Of a stretch of 23,378 nucleotides of DNA, positions 7,187 to 16,322 are shown piece by piece; position 1 is the first letter of the stretch; each line of letters begins with the position of its first letter. The notes beneath the pieces were generated by a model. That model ran no database searches and was not told the origin of the DNA. It saw only the letters and a list, made by a program, of their open reading frames with translations. A program made the position numbers and the translations under genes. Source of the stretch: JABSOG01 sp041583135 (GTDB taxonomy: Bacteria > Pseudomonadota > Gammaproteobacteria > Enterobacterales > Alteromonadaceae); contig JBFHGJ010000094.1 in NCBI GenBank assembly GCA_041583135.1, positions 1-23,378 of the forward strand, written 5' to 3'.

Positions 7187-7984
7187 ATGTTTGACGATAA
7201 AGTGATCATAATTACCGGCGCATCCGAAGGCATTGGGCTAGCGCTAACTTTAGCGCTGGCAGAGTATCGTCCAAAACTGGTTTTGGCGGCGCGTAATGTG
7301 CAGCGCTTGGCGGAGTTGAAGCAGCGTTTGATGTTGCCGGATGAAGATGTTTTGGTGATGCCGACTGACGTTACCGATCAGAGCCAATGTAAGACGCTTA
7401 TCGATGAAACGGTGCGCCAGTTTGGTCGTATTGACTATCTGGTGAACAATGCCGGTATGACCATGTGGGCGAGGTTTGACGAACTTGAAGACCTGTCTAT
7501 TTTTGAAAAGATCTATCAGGTTAATGTGATGGGCGCGGTTTATTGCACCTATTATGCGCTGCCACAGCTTAAACAATCCAAAGGGACTGTGGTTGCCATA
7601 TCGAGCCTTGCTGGATTAAACGGTGTGCCTTCTCGCTCGGGCTACTGCGCCAGCAAACATGCCATGATGGGCTTTTTTGACTCTATTCGTATTGAGCTTA
7701 AAGATAGTGGGGTCAGTGTGGTGAATGTGGCACCCGATTTTGTGGTGTCGCAGATCCATAAGAGGGCGCTAGATAAAGACGGTAGCCCGTTGGCCCGCTC
7801 GCCTATGCAAGAGAGTAAAATCATGAACGCCGAGAAGTGCGCTCAGATCATTATTGATGCGATGAAAAACAAAAGGCGGCTGACCATTACCTCGTGGCGT
7901 GGTCGTATCGCCAGGTGGCTAAAATTGCTGGTGCCGGGAATGATCGACAATATGGCAGCCAATGCCATTAAAAACAGGCATTAA
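7187..7984 (+). CDS. Short-chain dehydrogenase/reductase (SDR)
   Basis: A classical SDR of 265 residues. The cofactor loop 'TGASEGIG' is at about residues 10-17, 'NNAG' near 90, catalytic Ser around 139-140 and the Tyr-x-x-x-Lys pair at Y153/K157 ('YCASK'). It catalyses NAD(P)(H)-dependent oxidoreduction of an unknown substrate. I chose ATG 7187 because AGGAG sits just upstream; an in-frame TTG at 7172 would overlap the antiporter stop. The 8-bp gap to the antiporter suggests one transcript, perhaps reductive detoxification of carbonyls alongside K+ efflux (inference). The C-terminus (about 240-265) is basic and mildly hydrophobic, perhaps membrane-associating. Its stop overlaps the convergent exporter's stop by 4 bp. 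Confidence 0.92.
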   Translation: MFDDKVIIITGASEGIGLALTLALAEYRPKLVLAARNVQRLAELKQRLMLPDEDVLVMPTDVTDQSQCKTLIDETVRQFGRIDYLVNNAGMTMWARFDELEDLSIFEKIYQVNVMGAVYCTYYALPQLKQSKGTVVAISSLAGLNGVPSRSGYCASKHAMMGFFDSIRIELKDSGVSVVNVAPDFVVSQIHKRALDKDGSPLARSPMQESKIMNAEKCAQIIIDAMKNKRRLTITSWRGRIARWLKLLVPGMIDNMAANAIKNRH

Positions 7985-9162
7985 CAAGCGTCAAAGGTTA
8001 AGTGCTTTCTCGCCGCAGGAATGGCCCATAAAACATATAGCGGCACTATGGCCAGCATGGTTAGGCCAAGCTGCTCGGCTGAATTAAGGGGCAGCTTTTG
8101 AATCAAAAATACAATTACGGCGGCGCCACTCATTTGCATAAATCCCAATAGCGCAGTGGCGGTGCCTGCCTTTTCTCCAAAAGGGGCGAGGGCTTGGGCG
8201 CTACAGGTGCCCATTACCAATGAAAATCCAATCGAGCTGAGCATTACCGGTAGCATAAAGCCTAACGGATGAGGCCAGTTGATTAAGACCATCACGGTGA
8301 CGCCGCCAACCACAATACACATCATTCCTAGCCCCGAGGTCAATCTTGGTCCGGCCTTTTCAAGCACTTTGGGGGCGACTAAGCAGGCAATGATATTGAC
8401 TACGGCATTGATGCTAAACCAAAATACAAAGTCGCTTTGGCTTTGCCCCAGTTTAACTATCAGCCATGCCGGAGAGCTGCTGACATAGGCGATGATCACG
8501 GACATCGATAGCGTCACTACCAACGAGTTATACAAAAACAATGGGTGTTTGATTATCGGCAAATAGGCTTTTAGCGAGAGCAATTTTTGTGGGGCTATGG
8601 TGTGTTCGGGTTTGGTTTCTTTTAGCAAAAGCGCCAAAAAGACACCGGCGATGGCGCCGTAAATCGCAATAAACTCAAAGGTGCTGCGCCAGCCGAAGCG
8701 TACTGTCAATATATCGCCTATGATGGGCGCAAGCGCTGGAATACAGCAGATGGCTCCGTTTAGGTAGCTATAGCACATACCACTTTTTATGGCGTCAAAT
8801 CGATCTCTGACAATGGTAAAGGCTGCCACAATCAAGGCGCAGGCACCAAAGCCCTGCATCAATCTGGCGATCAGATGTAGCTCAATGGTGTGGGCAGAAG
8901 CGGTTAATATTGCGGAGATCAGATAAATCAGCACCCCGGAAAGGGCGACTGGTTTGCGGCCGAAGCGATCTGCCAACGGGCCATAAATTAATTGGCCAAA
9001 GCCGACGGCAAGGATAAAGCTGGTGACGCTCCACTGCATTTGTGCAAGGTTGACGTGGAGATCTTCGGCCATAAGCGGTAAGGCAGGTAGAAAAACATCG
9101 ATTGCCAATGGGCTAAACACAACCATTAATATCAATAAAGGCAATAGCCGTTTATGGCTCAT
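7981..9162 (-). CDS. Bcr/CflA-family MFS drug exporter
   Basis: A 393-residue major facilitator protein with about 12 membrane helices. The N-terminal 'FSPLAIDVFLPALP' is the Bcr/CflA hallmark in helix 1, with its conserved Asp and Pro. 'GPLADRFGRKP' (about residues 62-72) is MFS motif A between helices 2 and 3, and 'RLMQGFGA' follows. Members export drugs such as bicyclomycin, chloramphenicol or sulphonamides by proton antiport; the substrate here is unknown. I use ATG 9162 because AGGAG lies 7 bp upstream. An upstream ATG at 9198 would add 12 polar residues without a clear ribosome site. It converges on the SDR gene, sharing the TTAA stop overlap. Confidence 0.9.
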   Translation of the reverse strand: MSHKRLLPLLILMVVFSPLAIDVFLPALPLMAEDLHVNLAQMQWSVTSFILAVGFGQLIYGPLADRFGRKPVALSGVLIYLISAILTASAHTIELHLIARLMQGFGACALIVAAFTIVRDRFDAIKSGMCYSYLNGAICCIPALAPIIGDILTVRFGWRSTFEFIAIYGAIAGVFLALLLKETKPEHTIAPQKLLSLKAYLPIIKHPLFLYNSLVVTLSMSVIIAYVSSSPAWLIVKLGQSQSDFVFWFSINAVVNIIACLVAPKVLEKAGPRLTSGLGMMCIVVGGVTVMVLINWPHPLGFMLPVMLSSIGFSLVMGTCSAQALAPFGEKAGTATALLGFMQMSGAAVIVFLIQKLPLNSAEQLGLTMLAIVPLYVLWAIPAARKHLTFDAC

Positions 9163-9327
9163 GTAAAACTCCTGCTTGGGTTCTGTGATTGGATGCATTG
9201 CTACAGGGGGAAAGCGAGAAGATCACAGAAGTGCATTAAAAAGGTGAACGATTATAGCAAAGTCACCGTATAATCCCAAAGCTATTCGGCGATGAGTGTT
9301 GAATGGTTTGGCTGATATTGCGGGCGT

Positions 9328-9349
9328 ATGGCGGGACAGTGCCCGCCAT
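9328..9349 (-). terminator. Strong hairpin after the small membrane-protein gene
   Basis: ATGGCGGG and CCCGCCAT are perfect 8-bp arms around a 6-nt loop, 9 bp beyond the stop of the 38-codon gene on the minus strand. There is no clear T-run on either side, so it may act as a 3' stability hairpin or a weak terminator. Confidence 0.5.
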
Positions 9350-9358
9350 GTCGGAAAT

Positions 9359-9475
9359 TTATTCGTTGCTATTCGAATGACGAGTAAAATGACGATACCA
9401 TGCTTTGGTCGAGTAGCCTGCAACCACTAGCATTGCACATAAGCTACAGACTAACAATACACTCTGACTATCCAT
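9359..9475 (-). CDS. Small membrane protein, 38 residues
   Basis: On the minus strand ATG 9475-9473 starts a 38-codon frame ending at TAA 9361-9359. AGAGGTGA lies 4-5 bp upstream, one of the best ribosome sites in the window. The product begins 'MDSQSVLLVCSLCAMLVVAG' and is one membrane helix (about residues 5-20) with a basic, aromatic tail ('KAWYRHFTRH'). A strong hairpin follows the stop. It is likely a single-pass small protein of the inner membrane. No family is recognised. The gene lies alone between the drug exporter and the efflux operon, and the upstream 300 bp is AT-rich and could hold its promoter. Confidence 0.65.
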   Translation of the reverse strand: MDSQSVLLVCSLCAMLVVAGYSTKAWYRHFTRHSNSNE

Positions 9476-9499
9476 ATGTGTCACCTCTTTGATTTGTGG

Positions 9500-9814
9500 T
9501 TGAACGGTTGGTGTTGTGCGACGGCATATTTGTTTACAAATAATGTCGCGTTAAGAAAAAGTATAGCATTATAAATATATATTAAAAGTGAATAATAATG
9601 CTAAAATGCGATTTTTTTATGAATACCGATATGTATACAGTGGTCAAATTGTAACATGTTGTAATTTAACTATTTTCTCTGGAGCAGTCGGCCAGCTAAA
9701 ATAGCAAATGTAAGCAATCGTTACTGTGTAAAGCTAGGTAAAGTTGCTTGAACTGTGTGGTCGCTGTTAATTAGGCTATGCTTAATCATTAACTAAATGG
9801 GTAGAAACGCAACT
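9500..9814. other. AT-rich intergenic region before the efflux operon
   Basis: About 315 bp separates the 38-codon gene from the operon. It is AT-rich, with many A/T runs around 9540-9620, and presumably carries divergent promoters. I cannot point to a convincing operator or promoter. An in-frame ATG at 9797 lies inside it. Confidence 0.4.
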
Positions 9815-11203
9815 ATGGCCAAGCGCCTAAATGTCCTAACGTTCAGTGTTGTCACCGCAATACTAACAGGATGTCAATCCACCTCCGAACTTAACCATCA
9901 GATCCGCCAAGTCGAATTGCCGCCAAATTGGCAGCAAGCCGCAGACAATATGGCCGTTAACGACCAATGGCTTGAGCAATTAAGTCATAACAGCCAACTT
10001 AAGCAACTGGTGAATAAAGCGCTCACAGACAATCATCAATTGCGTCAAAAGGCCTATGATGTCGAACTGAAAAAGCAGCAAGCCATCGTTGCCGGCGCCA
10101 ATCTTTGGCCGACACTGGATGCGGGGTTGACCAGCAGTAGGCGCAATACCGGCGCCATTGCCAACAATCACAGCTTAAGTGCAGACTTCAGTTATCAGGT
10201 TGATATGTGGGGCAAACTCTCTGATGCCGAGCGCCAGGCAAGCTTGAATTATTTAGCGCAGCAGGCGCAATACCAGCAAAGTCGTCAGCAGTTGGTGGTG
10301 GATGTGATCAGTGCTTGGTACGACGTCATTGAAGCCGATAAGCTACTTGAGCTATATCGCCAGCGGGTGCAAAACTCCAAACAAAACCTAGAGATCATCG
10401 AGCAGGGCTACCGCCAAGGGCTGAATAAAGCGTTAGATGTATATCTTACCCGCAACGAACTGAACAATGAATTATCAAAAGTGGCATTGCAACAAGACAC
10501 GTTGTTGGCCGCCACTCGAAAACTTGAACGGCTGACGGGGGATTATCCTCAAGGCGTGCTGGCGGTTGACGCTAAATTGCCGCTCCTTGAGAACGATATC
10601 GCCAGTGGCATTCCTTCTCATCTGATCACCCGTAAACCGGCATTGATGGGCGCATGGTATGCGCTTTTGGCCAAAGATGCCGGCTTGGCATTTGCTCATA
10701 AGCAGCGTTTTCCGAGTTTGACCATTCGAGGAGATGTGTCAAATGGCGGTAGTTCGTTGTCAGACGTACTTAAAGGTGCCACCGGCTGGTCATTGCTCGG
10801 CTCGCTGACGTCTCCATTGTTTGATGCCGGAAAACTCAAAGCCAACGAAGAACAAGCCCGTATTGCGCTCAAGCAAGGTGAGCAGAATTACTTAGACAAC
10901 TTATATAGTGCGTTTGCTACGGTTGAAAATGCATTGTCAAAAGAACAAGCACTAAAGCTGCGATATAAGGTAATGGTTCAAGCGCAAGAGAATGCCCTAG
11001 CGGCGCAAACCTTGTCGTTTGAACAGTATCAAAGCGGACTGGTGAGTTATACCACGGTACTTGACGCCCAAGCGCGTGCCTATGACGCCCAAAGTACCGT
11101 CATTCAATTGAAAAAGCAGCTTTTGGTCAATCGCGCCAATCTGCATTTGGCTTTAGGTGGCGACTTTGCCGAGCCGACAACACAATCACAGGAGCAACAA
11201 TGA
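9815..11203 (+). CDS. TolC/NodT-family outer-membrane efflux lipoprotein
   Basis: The outer-membrane channel of a tripartite pump, about 462 residues. The N-terminus is a lipoprotein signal: 'MAKRLNV', a hydrophobic core and the lipobox 'ILTGC', so Cys20 should be acylated. Two OEP repeats follow (about 55-240 and 260-450), with long Gln/Ala/Leu-rich amphipathic helices and 'GYRQGLNKALDVYLTRNEL' and 'YQSGLVSYTTVLDAQ', the paired helix motifs of this family. I chose ATG 9815 over the in-frame ATG at 9797 because GGGTAG lies upstream and the signal peptide then has normal length. Its stop overlaps the adaptor start (ATGA), so the genes are translationally coupled. Having the channel gene first is less common than having it last. 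Confidence 0.92.
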   Translation: MAKRLNVLTFSVVTAILTGCQSTSELNHQIRQVELPPNWQQAADNMAVNDQWLEQLSHNSQLKQLVNKALTDNHQLRQKAYDVELKKQQAIVAGANLWPTLDAGLTSSRRNTGAIANNHSLSADFSYQVDMWGKLSDAERQASLNYLAQQAQYQQSRQQLVVDVISAWYDVIEADKLLELYRQRVQNSKQNLEIIEQGYRQGLNKALDVYLTRNELNNELSKVALQQDTLLAATRKLERLTGDYPQGVLAVDAKLPLLENDIASGIPSHLITRKPALMGAWYALLAKDAGLAFAHKQRFPSLTIRGDVSNGGSSLSDVLKGATGWSLLGSLTSPLFDAGKLKANEEQARIALKQGEQNYLDNLYSAFATVENALSKEQALKLRYKVMVQAQENALAAQTLSFEQYQSGLVSYTTVLDAQARAYDAQSTVIQLKKQLLVNRANLHLALGGDFAEPTTQSQEQQ

Positions 11204-12462
11204 ACACGCGTAAACTATTGATCCCGGTCGCGATTATTGCCTTAACTGTCGTGGCCTACAATGTGATTGTGAAAAATCCACCGACTGCCAAACGTGGTGG
11301 TCCACCGCGCACCGCGCAGATGTCGGTTGAAACGATGGATATCGTGCCACAAGACTATCAGGTCATGGTCGAGAGCTTTGGCACTGTGAAGCCGCGCACG
11401 CAAAGTGTCTTGGTGGCGCAAGTGGCAGGGGAGATCCGCTATGTTGCCGATGATTTTCGTGACGGTGGCTTTTTTGAAAAAGGTGATGTTTTGGTCAAAG
11501 TCGATGATAGAGACTATTTGGCAGAGGTTAAGATCGCCGAGTCGAGTCTTATCAATGCCCAACAAAACCTACTTGAAGAAGAAGCCAGAGTTGAACAGGC
11601 GCTGATTGACTGGCAGCGGTTGGGTAACGGCAAAGCGCCTAGTGATTTGGTACTGAGAAAGCCACAACTACAAACGGCCAAAGCGCAGGTGCTCTCGGCT
11701 CAAGCGCAATTGGATAAAGCCAAGCTCAAGCTCGAACGAACCACCATCACCGCGCCGTTTGCCGGGCGCATCCTGAGCAAAAAGGTTGATATTGGTCAGG
11801 TGGTTTCTACCAATACTCAGCTTGCCGATATTTATGCGATTGATTATGTAGAAGTTCGTTTGCCGATTAAAAACAATGACTTGGCGTTAGTTAATTTGCC
11901 TGAACAATATCGCGATAGCGAAGGGTTGAGTGCGAAGGTGCCAGTGATATTCGAATCTGACCTAATTGGTAAGCAGCGCTGGTTTGGCGAAGTGGTTCGC
12001 ACCGAAGGGGCTATCGATAACAGCGCCCAGCAATTGCATATTGTTGCGCAAATAGCCAACCCATATCAAAACACTGAAGTGGGACCTGTGAAAATTGGCC
12101 AATATGTGACTGCCAAGGTTGAGGGCAAGACCATTCAAAATGCTTTGGTGATCCCTAACAGCGCGATCTATCAAGGTAGTTATGTTTATGTGGTTGCATA
12201 CGGTGTATTGCTGCGTAAAGAAGTGACCACACGTTGGCAAAATTCAAAAGATGCACTCATAGACAGCGGTTTAAGTGTCGGTGATAAACTGGTGTTAACC
12301 TCATTAGGGCAGGTCAGCTCAGGCACGCCGGTTCATGTGATGGGCGAAAAGGGCCAAGGGTTTGATGCTACCGTCAACCAAGGTGGCAATAAGCCTAAAA
12401 AACAAGGTACAAAACGCAATGAAACCGCGCAAGCACCGAGCGGCACAGGAGATCGCTCATGA
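11200..12462 (+). CDS. RND efflux periplasmic adaptor (membrane fusion protein)
   Basis: A 420-residue HlyD/AcrA-type adaptor. An N-terminal hydrophobic segment (about 5-24) anchors or exports it. A lipoyl half follows around 60-95 ('VAGEIRYVADDFRDGGFFEKGD'), then an alpha-helical hairpin (about 100-180), the second lipoyl half with 'TTITAPFAGRILSKKVDIGQ' at about 183-202, and beta-barrel and membrane-proximal domains to about 385. The C-terminal 30 residues are Lys/Gly/Gln-rich and look disordered. It bridges the inner-membrane permease and the outer-membrane channel. The gene overlaps both neighbours by 4 bp. Confidence 0.93.
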   Translation: MNTRKLLIPVAIIALTVVAYNVIVKNPPTAKRGGPPRTAQMSVETMDIVPQDYQVMVESFGTVKPRTQSVLVAQVAGEIRYVADDFRDGGFFEKGDVLVKVDDRDYLAEVKIAESSLINAQQNLLEEEARVEQALIDWQRLGNGKAPSDLVLRKPQLQTAKAQVLSAQAQLDKAKLKLERTTITAPFAGRILSKKVDIGQVVSTNTQLADIYAIDYVEVRLPIKNNDLALVNLPEQYRDSEGLSAKVPVIFESDLIGKQRWFGEVVRTEGAIDNSAQQLHIVAQIANPYQNTEVGPVKIGQYVTAKVEGKTIQNALVIPNSAIYQGSYVYVVAYGVLLRKEVTTRWQNSKDALIDSGLSVGDKLVLTSLGQVSSGTPVHVMGEKGQGFDATVNQGGNKPKKQGTKRNETAQAPSGTGDRS

Positions 12463-15400
12463 TAGCTTGGTTTGCACGAAACGATGTTGCCGCCAACTTA
12501 TTGATGATAGCCATCTTAATTGGCGGGTTGTTTAGTCTTTCAGCCAATATACCTTTGGAGATCTTCCCATCGATTGATGTCGATAGAGTGAGTGTTCGCG
12601 TTTCTTTGCGCGGCGCGACGCCGGAAGATGTTGAAAAAGGTGTGGTTATACGTATTGAAGAATCGATTCAAGACTTAGAAGGTATTGAACGCATTACCAG
12701 TACCTCGGGAGAAGGCTCAGGGGTTGTTAATGTCGAAGTAGAATCGGGCTACGATGCCAGAGAAATGCTCAATGACGTAAAAAGCCGAGTTGATGCCATT
12801 AATACCTTTCCGGCAGATGCCGAAAAACCAGTGGTGTCTTTGGCTCAGCGCAAACGCTCGGTGATCAGCGTCACCGTGGCTGGTGACTACTCAGAAAAAG
12901 AGATCCGTGAATTTGCCGAAAAGGTGCGTGATGACCTGTTGCGAATCGAGGGGATCACCCAACTTGAACTGAGTGGCGTGAGAAACTACGAAATTGCGCT
13001 TGAAGTACCGCAGAACAAATTACGTCAGTATGGTTTAACCTTAGCGCAGGTGCGCCGTGCCGTTGCCGATGCCAGCGCCGATGTTTCTGCCGGTAATATC
13101 AAAACCGAAGGGGGCGATATTCTCATTCACGCCAAAGGTCAAGCCTATCGTAAAGACGAGTTTGCCGACATTGCGATTAAAACCAATGCCGATGGCTCGG
13201 TTTTGCGCCTAAGAGACATTGCCGATATTCGCGATGGTTTTGAAGAAACGCCGGTAAGAACCCGTTTTAACGGTAAGCAGGCGGTGTTTATCGATGTATA
13301 TCGCATCGGTCAGCAAAGTGCCATTGATGTTGCCGAAAAAGTGCGTAACTACATTGAATCTCGTCAGGCCACCATGCCGATAGGCTATGACCTAAGCTAT
13401 TGGGACGATGACTCGGTGATCGTTAAAAACCGTATAGCAACCTTGACCACAAATGCGCTGCAAGGGGGCATTTTGGTGCTGGCATTGTTGACCTTGTTTT
13501 TGCGGCCTTCGATTGCGTTGTGGGTATTTATTGGCATACCGGTGTCTTTTATGGGCGCATTTTTGGCCATGCCCATTTTTGGCGTGACGCTGAACATTAT
13601 GAGTTTGTTTGGGTTTATTTTGGTACTGGGGATAGTGGTTGATGACGCCATCGTTACCGGGGAGAACGTGTATTCACACTTAAGGCACAGCGAAACAGGC
13701 GAGCAGGCGGCCATTCGCGGCACAATGGAGGTGGCGATACCGGTAACCTTTGGGGTATTGACTACCGTAGTTGCCTTTTTACCGCTTTACTTTATTGAAG
13801 GACGCCGTGGTGCATTGTTTGCTCAGCTACCTGTGGTGATCATTCCCGTATTGCTGTTTTCTTTGATTGAGTCTAAGTTTGTTCTGCCGTCACATCTAAA
13901 ACACATTAAGTTGCGTAGTCAGCGCAATGAACCCAATCGGTTTGAACGTTTTCAGCATCGCTTTGCCGATGGTTTTGAACGGGCCATTGTTAAGTTTTAT
14001 CAACCGTTTTTGCATTTGGCGGTGCGTAACAAACTGACGACGGTGAGCGTGTTTGTGTCGATATTTGTGGTGATCTTCGCGTTGACCAGCAGTGGCTGGA
14101 TGCGTTTTGTGTTTTTCCCACGGATCCCCAGTGAGACCATTCGAGTTAATTTGTCGATGCCTGCCGGAACGGCTTTTGAGGTAACCAACAAGCATGTGCT
14201 GCGTATGACAGAGAAAGCCAAGCAGCTGCAACAAAAACATCTCGACCCGGTAACCGGTGAGCCTGTGATCATGAACATACTGTCGCAGACCGGAGGCAGG
14301 GGCGGTGATTCGAGTGCTGGGTCTATCCGCATGGAGATTGTGCCGCCGGAAAAACGTGCCTCGACAATTACCTCAAGAGAGCTAGTGGCAGAATATCGTA
14401 AAATGATAGGCGTTATACCCGGTGCTGAGAGTTTGACTTATCGAGCTGAGATTGGCCGGTCGTCCGATCCGATAGACATTCAGCTATCAGGCAACTCGCT
14501 GAATGATTTGAAGGACGCGGCTGAGAAGGTGAAAGCGCACTTGAAGGGGTATCCGACGGTATTTGAAATTGCCGATAGCCTATCAGATGGTAAGCAAGAC
14601 TTAAAAATTGAACTCACGGCGCAAGGCAAAGCTATGGGCTTGACTTTGACCGATGTGTCGTCACAGCTCAGACAAGCCTTTTTTGGCGCCCAAGTACAAC
14701 GTATTCAAAGGGGCCGTGATGATGTCAGGGTGATGGTGCGCTTGCCGCTGGATGAGCGCCGCTCAATCGCCGATTTAAATGCGATTTTGATCACAACACC
14801 AAGTGGTGGTGAGGTGCCGCTCAATTTTGTGGCTAAGCTCAATCCTGGTAAGAGCCCATCGAGCATTACCCGTATTGACCGCTACCGCACGGTAAATGTC
14901 ACGGCTGACATTGATAAGGCGGGCACCAACATGACGGTGCTCAATAGTGAGCTAAACACCTATTTAGGCCAGCTGGTGGCGAAATATCCCGGTGTCTCAT
15001 TTACCTTAGAGGGTGAAGCGAAAGAGCAAAGGCAGTCGTTCGGCAGCTTGGGCTGGGGTTTATTGTTTGTATTTTCAATTATCTATGCCTTGTTGGCTAT
15101 CCCGTTTAAGTCTTATATTCAGCCTCTGATAGTAATGAGCGTTATCCCGTTTGGCATGATAGGGGCGATTATGGGCCACTGGTTGTTGGGGATGGACTTA
15201 ACGCTGTTAAGTCTGCTCGGTATGTTGGCGCTGACAGGGGTGGTGGTGAACGACTCATTGGTATTGGTTGACTACATCAACAAAAAGCGGCTTGAAAAGC
15301 CATTAATGGAAGCGGTATTGACCGCAGGTGCCGCGAGGTTCAGACCGGTAATGCTCACCAGTATGACCACCTTTATCGGCTTGATGCCATTGTTGTTTGA

Positions 15401-15575
15401 AAAATCAACTCAGGCACAGTTTTTGATCCCCATGGCGGTTTCTGTCGGCTTTGGTATTTTGTTTGCGACTTTGATCACCTTAATACTGGTACCCGTAAAC
15501 TACCTGCTGATTGAGAAAATCAGAGTGTTCTTTTACCCTGAAACAGCGGAGCCAAGAGAGGCGGCAACGGTTTAG
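12459..15575 (+). CDS. RND-family efflux permease (AcrB/HAE1-like)
   Basis: A 1038-residue inner-membrane proton/drug antiporter of normal RND length. It has a first helix (about 10-30), a large periplasmic loop, helices 2-6 (about 335-475), a second periplasmic loop from about 560 to 860, and helices 8-12 to about 1025. The proton-relay aspartates in helix 4 are D395 and D396 ('GIVVDDAIVTGENV'). In helix 10 the matching segment is 'GVVVNDSLVLVDYI' (N931, D932). 'IPLEIFPSIDVDRVSV' at the start of loop 1 is typical of the group. The substrate cannot be told. Divergence from AcrB and lack of a nearby regulator suggest the less studied VexK/MexK-like branch (weak inference). Confidence 0.94.
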   Translation: MIAWFARNDVAANLLMIAILIGGLFSLSANIPLEIFPSIDVDRVSVRVSLRGATPEDVEKGVVIRIEESIQDLEGIERITSTSGEGSGVVNVEVESGYDAREMLNDVKSRVDAINTFPADAEKPVVSLAQRKRSVISVTVAGDYSEKEIREFAEKVRDDLLRIEGITQLELSGVRNYEIALEVPQNKLRQYGLTLAQVRRAVADASADVSAGNIKTEGGDILIHAKGQAYRKDEFADIAIKTNADGSVLRLRDIADIRDGFEETPVRTRFNGKQAVFIDVYRIGQQSAIDVAEKVRNYIESRQATMPIGYDLSYWDDDSVIVKNRIATLTTNALQGGILVLALLTLFLRPSIALWVFIGIPVSFMGAFLAMPIFGVTLNIMSLFGFILVLGIVVDDAIVTGENVYSHLRHSETGEQAAIRGTMEVAIPVTFGVLTTVVAFLPLYFIEGRRGALFAQLPVVIIPVLLFSLIESKFVLPSHLKHIKLRSQRNEPNRFERFQHRFADGFERAIVKFYQPFLHLAVRNKLTTVSVFVSIFVVIFALTSSGWMRFVFFPRIPSETIRVNLSMPAGTAFEVTNKHVLRMTEKAKQLQQKHLDPVTGEPVIMNILSQTGGRGGDSSAGSIRMEIVPPEKRASTITSRELVAEYRKMIGVIPGAESLTYRAEIGRSSDPIDIQLSGNSLNDLKDAAEKVKAHLKGYPTVFEIADSLSDGKQDLKIELTAQGKAMGLTLTDVSSQLRQAFFGAQVQRIQRGRDDVRVMVRLPLDERRSIADLNAILITTPSGGEVPLNFVAKLNPGKSPSSITRIDRYRTVNVTADIDKAGTNMTVLNSELNTYLGQLVAKYPGVSFTLEGEAKEQRQSFGSLGWGLLFVFSIIYALLAIPFKSYIQPLIVMSVIPFGMIGAIMGHWLLGMDLTLLSLLGMLALTGVVVNDSLVLVDYINKKRLEKPLMEAVLTAGAARFRPVMLTSMTTFIGLMPLLFEKSTQAQFLIPMAVSVGFGILFATLITLILVPVNYLLIEKIRVFFYPETAEPREAATV

Positions 15576-15596
15576 CGAGTAAAAGCCTTACATCGC

Positions 15597-15634
15597 AAAA
15601 GGCCGCCTAAGTGAACCATTTAGGCGGCCTTTTT
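15597..15634 (+). terminator. Rho-independent terminator of the efflux operon
   Basis: GGCCGCCTAA pairs with TTAGGCGGCC across a short loop, with A-runs on the left and TTTTT on the right. It starts about 20 bp after the permease stop. The A-run/T-run symmetry lets it work in both directions, so it could also end transcripts of the minus-strand gene at 15681. Confidence 0.92.
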
Positions 15635-15680
15635 ATGTGTATGGGTAGACGGTGTTACGTGATTGAGCGGCTAAAGCTGT

Positions 15681-16160
15681 TTAAGCAAAGGCACATTCGC
15701 CGTCGGCTAATTGCAAGTGGCTTTGTAGCTCAATGATCTGCTTGTTTTGATTGTTGACTCTGGCCACCAGTGCCGCGATGACCTTATCTTTAATGCGCTC
15801 TCTGACCGCAACCGGTAGCGTTTGAAAGCTGCGCTGATTGATTTTCATTACCAGCATATCGTTCATTGCACTAACCGACGCACTACGGGGCTCTTGACAG
15901 AAAAAGCCGACTTCACCGATGAATTCGCCTGGACCGAGCGTGGCGATGATGTTGTTGCCTTGCCTAACCTGTGCGACACCGGCAAGAATGATATAAAAGA
16001 ACGGATCTTGCGAGGCTTCTTTGATAAACACGGTACCTTGGTGGATTTGATCAATTTTACAATCGGCTTTTAATACCCGCTCTCGCTCGTAAGGGGTGAG
16101 CGATTTAAACAAGGGGATGCGAGCCATGATCTCAATTAATTTTAACGTTGATACCTTCAT
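15681..16160 (-). CDS. Cyclic-nucleotide-binding-domain protein
   Basis: A 159-residue protein that is almost entirely one cNMP-binding beta-roll (about residues 12-125). The phosphate-binding cassette reads 'GEFIGEVGFFCQEPRSASVSA' (about 77-97), with the Gly-Glu and Arg-Ser contacts of cAMP/cGMP binders. There is no DNA-binding helix-turn-helix as in Crp. After the roll comes one helix rich in Gln/Asn/Lys ('ALVARVNNQNKQIIELQSHL'), probably a coiled coil for self-association or a partner. It is probably a stand-alone sensor or regulatory subunit in the cytoplasm. The target is unknown. GAGAAG precedes the ATG. Confidence 0.85.
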   Translation of the reverse strand: MKVSTLKLIEIMARIPLFKSLTPYERERVLKADCKIDQIHQGTVFIKEASQDPFFYIILAGVAQVRQGNNIIATLGPGEFIGEVGFFCQEPRSASVSAMNDMLVMKINQRSFQTLPVAVRERIKDKVIAALVARVNNQNKQIIELQSHLQLADGECAFA

Positions 16161-16322
16161 AACTTCTCTGTTATTGATGTTGCGTGAAATCCAGTAAACC
16201 TAAGGTGCGTTAAAGGCAGCTGCTGCACATCGGGCAAAAGCATAGACGACCTAATAATACGACTAACTTTGATTATAGCCAGTTGACTAAATATCCACCA
16301 TAGAAAAATGTGCAAACAAATG

